Shown here piece after piece: positions 32,655-42,852 of a stretch of DNA of 64,000 bases. The notes under the pieces are model-generated. The model searched no databases. It was not told the origin of the DNA and saw nothing but the letters and a program-made list of their open reading frames with translations. The stretch's first letter is position 1. The number at the start of each line of letters is the position of its first letter. Source of the DNA: Sapria himalayana (lineage: Eukaryota; Streptophyta; Magnoliopsida; Malpighiales; Rafflesiaceae); assembly GCA_029783825.1 (NCBI GenBank), contig JAREIK010001333.1, forward strand, positions 459,090 through 523,089. The letters are read 5' to 3'. Both the position numbers and the translations under genes were made by a program.

Positions 32655-34070
32655 ATTAATACTTAGTAGCCTCAATTACTTTATATGGCTTGAAACAAGC
32701 TCCTCGTGCTTGGTATTAACAAATAAATTCTTACTTATTGAATCAAGAATTCAAGAAAAGTAAGAGTGAGCCTACACTCTACATTTAGAAAGATAAAAAA
32801 TCTGGAATTTTAATTGTTTCCATATATGTTGATGATATTCTTTTCACAAGTAATAAAACTAAATAAATAAATAATTTTAAAAGAGAAATGAAGACTAGGT
32901 ATGAAATGTCGGACCTAGGAAACTTAAGATAATTCTTAGGACTTGAAATAACTCAAGATACAAGTGGTGTGGCTATCTCTCAAATCACATATATAAAGTC
33001 AATATTGAAAATCTTTGGAATGAGAGCTTGTAAGCCTGACTCTACCCCCTTAGAAGTAAATCAAAAATTACTTTCTGCTCAAGTAAGATTAGTAAATGGA
33101 AAAACATACAGAAGTTTAATTGGAAGCTTGCTGTATGCATCTGCAACTAGACCCGATATAGTGTATTCTGTCTATTTACTGTCACAGGTTTTTGCATGCA
33201 CCAAATTACATAGATTTAAGTGCTGCTAAAAGAATATTAAAATATCTAAAATGAACAATTAACTTAGGCCTGAAATACACTAAAATTAATCACATTGAAA
33301 TTTCTAGTTATTATGATAGTGACTGGGTAGAATGTCCAGAGGATTACAAGAGTACCTCTGGATACATTTTTAGTTTGGGAACTACGGCTATTTCTTTGTA
33401 GTCCAAGAAATAATCCACAATCACTCTTTCTACCACTGAAGCTGAATATGTTTCAGCTTCAGTGGTGACTTCTCAAGCACTATGGTTAAGAAAACTTTTG
33501 GGCGATCTAGATAAACCATTAAATTGTCCAACTAAAAATTTTGTATGATAATCAATCGACTATAAATATTGCGAGTGATGTTATTATGCATAGTCGAACT
33601 AAACTTATAGGCTTAAAATACCACTTCATCAAGGATGCTTTTAAAATTAATGAAGTTAAGTTGATTATTTACATGACCAAAGGGCAAGTTGATGATATAT
33701 TTACAAAACACTGCGTAGATAAAAGCTGGATTATTTAAGAGAAAAGATTTAACTATTTCCAACTACATCAAATGGGGAGGATTGTTGACTAGGATGTTCA
33801 AGATAGTTGATTGTGCCTCATGTGAATTTACTCATATATCCTTAATGAACATTTATTAAATCCACGTGTAAATAACTGTAAAGTATTTTTCTTTATTTTT
33901 ATTTTATCAATTATCAGAGCCAATATATAAACTCTAATTTTTTTTACCTAAGTATGCTTGATATTTTCATTAATGATCATGCTTGGTTTTCTTTCTGCGC
34001 GGCACTCTCTTCTTTTCTTCTACTTATCTTCATTTGTTTTTCTATGATATTAGAAATCCTTGTTAAAACA
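32655..34070 (+). mobile_element. Copia-2: 5'-truncated Copia with 3' LTR
   Basis: Only the RT C-terminal half and RNase H remain. The start is abrupt near [11 protein letters not shown] at 32,680. YVDDIL follows at 32,830, then LGLEITQDTSG, a block ATRPDIVYSV near 33,150, TEAEYVSA near 33,440, and DDIFTK near 33,695. The polypurine tract aatggggaggat adjoins the 3' LTR. Stops occur in several places. Its protein resembles Copia-1 closely (the same QDSSGV/QDTSGV and PLVVN/PLEVN words), so they belong to one lineage. Confidence 0.88.
33783..34070 (+). repeat. Copia-2 3' LTR
   Basis: 288 bp from TGTTGACTAGGATG to ccttgttaaaaca, directly after the polypurine tract. No partner LTR exists in the window, so no TSD can be tested. 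Confidence 0.8.
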
Positions 34071-34209
34071 AGGATTTGTTGTTAATAAACATCCGCTATT
34101 AATTCTATTTATTTATTTATGTCCTACACATCTGTTTGATATAGACCTATCGCTTGTGATCGCCATTTTATCTACGAGTTTCAGCTTTTTGATAATAATT
34201 CCCACGCAG

Positions 34210-34357
34210 ATTGTTAGCGCGAGGAATCATGCAGCACGACACAGACTGGAATGAAATTCAACAGTTGTTTCTCCCAACGAAAACAACGCATCAAATTTTA
34301 TTAGGCAAAAAAACCATTGTTGCTCCAGAGACCAGAGCCCCCGACAACCCGGTAAAG
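34210..34357 (+). pseudogene. Host-gene exon relic resembling GON4-like/SANT proteins
   Basis: It is bounded by an acceptor-like cccacgcag and a donor-like AAG|gtaggc. It reads LLARGIMQHDTDWNEIQQLF, then PTKTTHQI, and near the end APDNPVK. In plant GON4-like (SANT/duplicated-homeodomain-like) nuclear proteins a similar block runs ALGLM-x-TDW-x-x-IQ-x-x-FLP-x-K-x-x-HQIFVRQKN and ends in PENPIK. Here the RQKN part is present only in another frame, so at least one indel breaks it. The match is from memory of the family. It lies directly behind the Copia-2 LTR, without the rest of the gene. Confidence 0.5.
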
Positions 34358-34558
34358 GTAGGCTAGCGATTTATTTTTCTGTTTATTCTTTTGTTGATAG
34401 CTACCAAGAGATCTATTGTGAGTTCAGCATATGCTTCTGTTGGCTGTTTAAATAAACTTTTGACCTTAAGTATGTGCGTCACCATCTCTGCACCATTTTA
34501 ACTTCTTCACCATCGTACTTCAACTTATTTAACTCAGTTCATTTATTCATTTTTGGTT

Positions 34559-34796
34559 GAAGGAAAGGGAGGCTCGCCGACTATTTCAACGTGTAGATTT
34601 TCTTGTAGAACCCCATTATTTCAAACCCATTCCTTTAGATGATCTTATTGATTGTGTCGAAGAAATTTTCTCTGTTTCAAACCTGCAAGTGCCTCCTTCA
34701 CTGCTGAAGCCTTCTGATTATGAAAGCAATTGTGTTGGCCATTATGTTGATCCAGCTTCTCAAAGTTGTGGTTGTTTCCATGTTCTTCCACTTTAG
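34559..34796 (+). pseudogene. Second exon-like frame, product not recognised
   Basis: An open frame of 79 codons after ggttgaag. It reads EREARRLFQRVDFLVEPHYF, then KPIPLDDLIDCVEEIF, and ends in a Cys-rich tail and stop. Composition and codon use look protein-like, unlike the surroundings. It could be another exon of the same host gene as the relic at 34,210, or a separate capture. No start codon or promoter is evident. No function is assigned. Confidence 0.45.
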
Positions 34797-35035
34797 AATG
34801 GACATGATCTCGATGAAACAGAGTGTCTAATGATTTGATCTTTTAAGTTATATTTGATGATTGGTGTTTAGGGTTGAAAAATGTCACACTTTTTTTTAAA
34901 TGTAGTGTATTCTTTCCCACATTTCCATTCTTTCTTGTATATGGTATATAAATATAATCTAGCTGAGTTACATATCATTATAGTTTGATAAACATGTATT
35001 CCAGAAAGCAAAATTCATAGAACACGGCATATGGT

Positions 35036-35192
35036 ATATATCATAAACATGGCAGGCAAACATATCATAAACATGGCAGGCAAGCATATCATAAACATGG
35101 CAGGCAAACATATCATAAACATGGCAGGCAAACATATCATAAACATGGCAGGCAAACATATCATAAACATGGCAGGCAAATATATCATAAAC
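35036..35192 (+). repeat. 24-bp minisatellite
   Basis: Six full copies and a partial copy of a 24-bp unit, atcataaacatggcaggcaa followed by acat, nearly identical to each other. Because 24 is a multiple of 3, every frame stays open and repeats eight residues (for example NMAGKHII on the + strand). There are no spacers, so it is not a CRISPR. Confidence 0.95.
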
Positions 35193-35199
35193 AAGCACT

Positions 35200-36682
35200 T
35201 GCAAAATTTCCCAATTGCAGCAAACAATTGGCAGAACATAACACATTCACTAAGTGTTCAATTCAACTATATCAAAAAAAAAAACATGAAACTATCATAA
35301 TTCAAAACCAAAAGAAACCAAAAACAAGATCTAATGTTATATGTTTCGTTCGTTTGTTTTTTGTCACATAACTTAAGTGTTCATCTTCTTTCAACTCCAC
35401 TTTAAATTAAACCATTTATTTAGAGAGAAGCTTGTGGAACACAAAAGAACATGAAAATCATGATATTCAGAAAAAATATCAAATATATATTTTTGTACTC
35501 TTTCAAGCATGTGCATTTATAAAATAATGGTGCTAATGTCACACATTTTAAAAATAAATCACATTACTCAACATATTTGTTGAGTAATGGAAGTATTTAT
35601 TCACTGGTAAAGTTATGGTAAAGATAATGTCAATTGAAATTCAATTTGAAGAATTCTAAACATATTTATTTATCCACAATGACTTTCTTGGATGAAGTGG
35701 TATTTCACAGTAATGTGTCTTGTTCTGTTGTGGAATACACGATGGTCTTTGGCAATGGTAATATGATTTGTTGTAACAAAAAATTGGGTTTTATCGGCCT
35801 GCTTTTCTTTGATAATTTTCAAGTTTATTTTTTACCATATAGCTTGGGAAGCAATTAGTAATGTTGTGATATATTTATGCTTCAGCTAGTAGAATCAAAT
35901 AGTGTTTGAGACCCATATATTTCAATATATATCCAAGCTATTAATGATTACACCTTCGAAACCCATTATATTACAGTAGAGCCAAAGAAGAAGACATCTA
36001 AAAAGTATTTTTCATACATGTAGTACATCCTCCCCAATCACAACCATAGTATTTTAATAATCTTGTATTCATGATTTTTAAGCAATTTAGGGTGTCGCCA
36101 CTCTTTCTCAAAGTGTTTACATATAGTAGAACCAAACAATATTTTTCATACCTTCTATGCAATTTCCTCAAAAGTATTTTTTTAACTAAAATGAATAAGT
36201 ATCACAAGAAATAATTGATCCTCTAAAACTCACTTGTATAGTCAACATCATGACTTTACACTCTGCCCCTACATTATACCTCAAAAAAACTAATTGACTC
36301 CAACAATTTTAGGAAATGAGAATGTCACTAAACAATACAAGAACATATAGTTGATCTCATATATTTGATCTTATAAGCCCAACTAAAATTTAAATATGCG
36401 TCTATAGAATTATGACCCCGATCTCTGAAATCTCATATTCTGGAACTCTCTGCAATACTTTTACCTACGAATCCTGATAATTATGTCTATATGAGTGCCT
36501 AAAAAAACTAAGAAATAACTAAATATATCAATAACATATATGAAATTTAGTTTGATCACTATTAGATTATATTATACATAGTAGAAATATCACTATTAAT
36601 CAACTGAATGAACCATATCACAGAATAAATTAGTATCTAACATAGTAGAAATATATAGTAGAGCACAATCTAGAAAATTAAT
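35200..36682. other. Unassigned AT-rich segment
   Basis: No coding domain, TIR or LTR end was recognised. The words atatagtagaaccaa and tagtagaaatatcact recur (about 36,120 and 36,580-36,650), which suggests old repeat DNA. Confidence 0.4.
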
Positions 36683-37480
36683 CTGAAAAGACCCGACCTA
36701 AATACCCTCCTAGGATTCCCCGGGTAGTCTCGCATAGTCAAATCACACTTTACAATCCTAAAGGAATATCTAATGGAACCACACTTTAAAAAATAAAGTA
36801 AACACATGCTTTAAAAAAAGACTACAACAGCTCAAATCCACAACTAATTCATCTTATTATTGGTCATAACCAGAAACATACATAATTAAGAATCATATGA
36901 GTTTAATACTAAGATCAGGGTATTCTAAGATTGTTTTTGAATTAAGGGGTACAAATGGAAATAAAAAAGTATAATAAAATAAAGACATATAGATAAGATA
37001 GAATTCTATAGCTGTCGTAGAAAGAGTAATGTAGAAGCTGTCACGAGTTAGGTCTCTACGAACTACCTAGACTTAGGAAATAGATTTATAATAATAAATT
37101 GTGAGATAATAAATATCAGTGAGTGACATAAATTATAAGAAAAATAATATTTATATTTTTAAAATTTTTTTCCACCAAGACCTCACGTCCACTCTTCTGC
37201 AAGATTTTCCGTTTAAAATCATTTCACAAAACACAAACTTATCCCCAAATCAATAATATGAAAGTCATGCTCAAAAACTTTACCGAAATTAATATTAAGA
37301 AAATTATGACATGGATTTATTCACAACATAAATATTGAGCATAAAAAAATTATAAAAATACAATAACCATAAATATTGAAATGGTTATAGCTTACTCCGA
37401 AACTAACAATGTACAATACCATATACCAATTAGAAACCATGGGATACCCCACCTCACGACTTGCAATATCCAAAGGTGTC

Positions 37481-37527
<47 letters not shown>
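37481..37527 (+). repeat. (AAT)n microsatellite inside the reversed LTR
   Basis: About 15 clean aat units. It is the same position as the (ATT)n of the Gypsy 5' LTR, so it is ancestral to both LTR copies. Confidence 0.92.
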
Positions 37528-37782
37528 CCAACACGTAAACTTGACCTCACGACCATGAAAATAACATATAATTGTTAGATGAAACCAACATCATGACTCA
37601 ATGAAAAAAAATATATAAATGATGGATGAAACAAACCTTATGACACCATGCAAATAATATATAACCGTTGGCTGAAACAAACCTCACGACACCGTAGCAT
37701 ACCTAGTTCAATGTAATATAAATACTGAATTGAACATATAGTTTCATATGGTACATTAATTTATAATAACTCACACATTATT

Positions 37783-38215
37783 TGTTGAGAAAATTAGAAA
37801 ACAAAACTCTAATTTATCAAGAAGAAAAAAACTACTCTCTACAAAAAAAAAGAGCACTCCACGCTCTCTCAAAGAAGAACACTAAAGGAAAGCTTTCAAG
37901 CTTTTTTTTTGATGAATTAAAAAACACAAATACAAGGGGGGTATTTATAGGTTACAAGATTCAATATCAACCACACGATTAAATAGTAGTAAACTAATCC
38001 AAACCATTGAATAAAAAAAAACATCTACCTAATTTTGCCTAACTCTTACCTAACTTCCACCAAACTTCTACCAACCTTCTACCTACCTTTCACTAACACA
38101 ATTTAAACTTTTACTAAAAAACACATTAAACATTTACCAAAACAAAATGGGCTTGAATTGAGTTGGGCTTCAACTTGGGTTTGTCTTGAAGTTGGGTTGA
38201 CATTGATTTTTAACA
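37783..38215 (-). repeat. Copia-3 LTR (left, 3' LTR of the element)
   Basis: 433 bp. It begins tgttgagaaaatt and ends tttttaaca in + coordinates. It differs from its partner at only scattered sites (for example ttagaaaac versus ttagagaac). Confidence 0.93.
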
Positions 38216-38216
38216 C

Positions 38217-40560
38217 TCCCCCTCAATGTCAGCTCCCATTCTCCGCACTATATCAAGCTGATGGCAAAACATTTCGAGTTTATCTATACTCAAACTTTTG
38301 GTGAACAAGTCTGCAACTTGATCATCTGTCTTGATTTGTCGCATCTTAATTTCTTCTAGCAGAACTTTCTCTCTAACAAAGTGATAATGCACTTCCACAT
38401 GTTTAGTTCTTGCATGAAAGACTGGATTTTCTGCCAAACGAATTGCCGATTGGTTGTCACAATACAGTGGAACTGAATGATCTACTGATTGATGTAGATC
38501 ATTCATCAACTGTACTAACCAGGTAATCTCTTGAGCTGCCATTGCTGCTGCTCGATACTCTGCTTCAGTTGTTGACAACGATACTGTCGGCTGCCTCTTG
38601 CTACACCAGGAAATTGTTCCGGAACCAAGTTTAAATACATACCCAGTTATTGACCTCCAATTGTCGATACATTGTTGCATCTTCCAAGTCTTTTCCTTCA
38701 TGTGCGCACATTTTGGCATTTGGTTCCATCGGAGTTGAAATCATCTTGCATTCGAGCATTCCAAACCTCTTTAACAAATCTTTGGAATATTTTTGTTGAC
38801 AAAGAAATATTCTTGTATGTGTACGATCAATCTCTAGACCAAGAAAGTGCTTCAACTGCCCAAGTTCCTTCATTTGGAAACAAACTGATAAATTCTCCTT
38901 GGTCCGAAGAATTTCTTCCTCGTCATCACCGGTTATGCTTAAATCATCTATGTACACTAGCACAATAGCTATCTTTCCTCCATTTGCTTTGACAAATAGG
39001 CTATAATCTGCATGTGTTACTGAATAACCACTATGTGTCAAAAATTCAGCAATCTTACCATACCACGCTCTAGGTGCTTGTTTCAATCCATAGAGTGCTT
39101 TCCGTAGCTTACAAACATATTCAGGATGATCTCGACTTTGAAAACCCATTGGTTGGATCATATAAATCTCTCGATCCAGCTCTCCATGAAGAAAAGCATT
39201 CTTCACATCCATTTGCCACAAATTCCAATCTTGTTGGCTGCAAGTGCAAGTAGAACTCGTACAGTTGTGAGTTTAGCCACTGGACTAAATGTTTCATCAT
39301 TCTCTAGTCCGTACTGTTGAGAGAAACCACGAGCTACCAATCGTGCCTTGTACCTTTCAATTGACCCATCTGAACGACGCTTTAACTTGTAAACCCACGA
39401 GATCCCAAGTCTGATTCCGTTCAAGTACATCGATCTCTTCTTTCATAGCTGCTATCCATTGAGAATCCTCCGATGCTTCTTCAAACGACTCAGGTTCTAC
39501 CACAGTTGCTTCTTCACCTATGGCTACATTGGCATATTTGGGATTCGGCCTCTGTGTTCTTGTTGACCTTCGAAGTTGAGATGTTGGAATCGACTCTTCA
39601 GCTTCACTAGGCCCACCTTCTTCACTTGGTTGCACATACACACCAATTTGCCAAGGACTTTGAGTCACTTTTTGTTCAGCTTCATCACCATTTGAATCTT
39701 CTGATTCTTCTGAATTTGGTAGAAGTTGAACAGTATCCTTCTCTATCTTTTGTTGCAACTTGTCTTCGAATTCTTTTGAGTCTGGTAGCTCCTCCTTTTT
39801 CAAGGACCACCAAGAAGATGCTTCATCAAACACCACATTCCGTGAAGTGTAGCATTTTCCATTTGTTGGATCACAACATCTCCATCCCTTTCTCTGGTCA
39901 TTATATCCCACAAAGATACATCTAATAGCTTTCTTGTCAAACATACTCCGCAAATGATCAGGAACAAAGACATAGCATACACTGCCAAATACTCGAAAGT
40001 AGTTAACTGTAGGTTTCATGTTCCACAGTTTCTCGAAGGGTGAGATAAATTCCAACTTTGGCTGAGGAAGTTTGTTGATCACAATGGCTGCAGTCCTCAT
40101 TGCTTCAGCCCAAAACCTTCTTGTACATTCTTTGCATGTAACATACTTCGACAAATTTCTGCAAGATGGCGGTTCTTTCTCTCGGCTACACCATTTTGTT
40201 GTGGTGTATTGGCACAAGTATACTGATGACGTATGCCACATTCCTTTAGGTATTGTGAAAACTCCCTTGAGCTGAATTCTCCCCCATTGTCTGTGCGCAG
40301 GCAATGGATCTTCTTCCCCACTTTTGCTTCAACTGACTCTCTAAACTCTTTAAACTTTGAGAATGTGTCAGATTTTTCTTTCATGAAGAAAACCCACACA
40401 TACCTTGAGAAGTCATCGATAAATGTTACCATATATCGCATACCTCCAATTGATGGTTCCTTAATGGGACCAAACACATCAGAGTGAACCAACTCCAATG
40501 GTTCCTTTGCTTTGAATTCTGATTCCTTGTATGGTAATGGTGCGCTTTACCATACTGACA
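38217..40560 (-). pseudogene. Copia-3 integrase, reverse transcriptase and RNase H
   Basis: Minus strand. The integrase core has [27 protein letters not shown] and RTDNGGEF (about 40,500-40,250). A frameshift lies near 40,180. [15 protein letters not shown] is near 39,890. RT has [20 protein letters not shown] near 39,210, [12 protein letters not shown] near 39,080, and catalytic YIDD near 38,950. RNase H has [11 protein letters not shown] near 38,560, [10 protein letters not shown] and VADLFTKSL near 38,300. RT is fused abruptly to RNase H near 38,665, with the usual block between them (the one holding the ARPDI-type motif) missing. Two frames are needed near 39,390. Confidence 0.9.
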
Positions 40561-42020
40561 TCCTGCACATACCGTGTCTACTCATACGTCAAGTTGAGGA
40601 AGCCCTTTCAGCATTGACTTTTTCACCATCACACTTAGCTTTGAATAGCTAACGTGACCTAACCGCATGTGCCACAAATATGTTGTCTCATTTCTTCTTG
40701 TCTTGTCTACGTATGCAGACTCCGCTAACATCACGTACACAGACTCTAATCGTCTTCCCTCCATTGTTGGCTTTTCTGAGATCTTGAAGTCTCGAAACAC
40801 CTTCACATCTTGTGGACCGAAGAGGACATAGTGGCCCAATGATGTTAGTTGAAACACAGATAGTAAATTCTTCTTCATTCCTGGAACATGGTAAACATCT
40901 TCAAGTGGCACTTGGTTAGGATTATATCGAGGTGTAATTATTGTTTTACCAATGTGAGTTATTGGTAACCTCGAATTGTCGGCCGTCACCACCACACGAT
41001 TTCCCTTGTACTCTGACAGGTTCTGCAACTTTTCTCTATCACCCGTCATGTGATTTGAGCATCCCGAGTCTACGATCCAATCATTCTCGTAGTCAATCTT
41101 TTCGGGTGTTGTTGCAGTAAGAGCTAATTCTTCTTCCTCCTTAGCGAACAACGATAAGCCATCCCAATCATATTCGTTAGAACTTGAAGTAGCATCATTA
41201 CTTTCAATGTGCTTTTTCTTGCTCCAACAATCTTTTGCCATGTGGCTCATCTTCCCGCAGTTGTAACACTTGCCACCAAACTTTCTGCTATTGTCTTGAT
41301 TCTTTGAATCTCCCCTTTGATGAGAGTCATTCTTTCCTTTCATCTTGTCACCATTTGCTTTTGATCTGCTACCATCGTTCCGCTTGAAACTATCTTTGCT
41401 TTTGTTGGTGTAGAGTGCTTCTTCTTCACTCTTCAGCGAGACACCACTTATTTGCTTAGCCATTGCTTCTTGACTGGCTAGCAAATTTTCAAACTCAACA
41501 AGAGATGGTTGTGTCGGCCATCCTTGTACAGAAGCAACAAACCCTCGATACTCGGGTCTCAAACCATGGATAATTATTCTCTTTATCCTGGTTTCTCCAA
41601 TAGGAGCTTTCGGATCTAACTCCGAAATTTCGTGGCATAGTGACTTCATCTTGTGAAAGTACTGACCAATCATCCTGTCGCGTTGCGTCATCGATAACAG
41701 CTCATTCTCGAGAAGCTGCAGTCTTGCATCATTCTTCTTTGAAAAGAGTGTAGCAAAAGTATCTCATGCTTCCTTTTGTGTTTTGGCATCCCGAATGTGC
41801 TCCAGGATTTCTTCTTCAACTGTGATTTTTAAGGCAAACATTGCTTTGCTTGTTTTAATTTTCCACTTCCGCAAGATGCCATTTGCATCCTCTTCTGCCG
41901 GTTGTGTAACTTCATCACCACCAACAACTTCCCACAAATCTTGACCTTGTAGGTAAGACTCCATACATGTTGACTATATATTGTAGTTTTGGTTGTTGAG
42001 CTTCTTGATCCCTCCAACGA
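40560..42020 (-). pseudogene. Copia-3 gag, protease and GAG-pre-integrase region
   Basis: Minus strand. Gag begins near 42,020. An in-frame TGA lies near 41,764, where the family has Trp. The zinc knuckle [14 protein letters not shown] (C-x2-C-x4-H-x4-C) is near 41,250. The protease active site [11 protein letters not shown] is near 41,070. [14 protein letters not shown] is near 40,890. The pre-integrase block [15 protein letters not shown] is near 40,660. A stop follows QLDV at about 40,582. Apart from these breaks the frame is open for 369 codons, in keeping with recent insertion. Confidence 0.9.
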
Positions 42021-42418
42021 CTTGAAGATCAGCCATTTTGTTTACAACGATTTGCTTCTCACTTGGAAAGGGTCACACTATTTCACGGGAACTGTATGAA
42101 CAGTACCGTATACGTGAATAGTATCATATACTGGAATAATACGTAGTCGTGAATAGTATACCAAGTAAGTTCCCAGGAAAGAGAGGTGGGTCACAATGGA
42201 CACGCTTAAATCACCATGTCTTTAGCCAAAACTTATCCTTGACATGCACCTCCACACCACAAACCTTTTCCAGCAACCACAAGAACAACTGGATGTTTCT
42301 AACCAAAAACCAATCTCAAGAAATATTTTTTTTTGATGTGGAAGATCTGACAATGCTGCAACCACAGAGCATACTCAAGAATATCCTAGAGATCTCACAA
42401 CCTCCCTCTGATACCAAA

Positions 42419-42852
42419 TGTTGAGAAAATTAGAGAACAAAACTCTAATTTATCAAGAAGAAGAAAACTATTCTCTACAAAAAAAAAAGAGCACTCCACA
42501 CTCTCTCAAAGAAGAACACTAAAGGAAAGCTTTCAAGCTTTATTTTTGATGAATTAAAAAACACAAATACAAGGAGGGTATTTATAGGTTACAAGATTCA
42601 ATATCAACCACACGATTAAATAGTAGTAAACTAATCCAAACCATTAAATAAAAAAAAACAGCTACCTAATTTTGCCTAACTCTTACCTAACTTCCACCAA
42701 ACTTCTACCAATCTTCTACCTACCTTCCACTAACACAATTTAAACTTTTACTAAAAAACACATTAAACATTTACCAAAACAAAATGGGCTTGAATTGGGT
42801 TGGGCTTCAACTTGGGTTTGTCTTGAAGTTGGGTTGACATTGATTTTTAACA
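42419..42852 (-). repeat. Copia-3 LTR (right, 5' LTR of the element)
   Basis: 434 bp, partner of 37,783-38,215. It should hold the promoter, which would read leftwards into gag. Confidence 0.93.

Larger units (their letters stand above)
37783..42852 (-). mobile_element. Copia-3: young Copia on the minus strand
   Basis: 5,070 bp, TSD ttatt at 37,778-37,782 and 42,853-42,857. The LTRs (37,783-38,215 and 42,419-42,852) are nearly identical. On the minus strand the PBS (tttggtatcagag) follows the right-hand LTR, and the polypurine tract (attgagggggagtg) precedes the left-hand LTR. Gag, protease, integrase, RT and RNase H are in order. A few stops and frameshifts and an internal deletion disable it. 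It is inserted in the reversed Gypsy LTR. Confidence 0.96.

Noticed and set aside
34968..35300. Frames with repeated NMAGKHII or MICLPAMF, and a CRISPR-like look
   Set aside because: It is a 24-bp minisatellite with no spacers. The genome is a plant and no cas genes exist.
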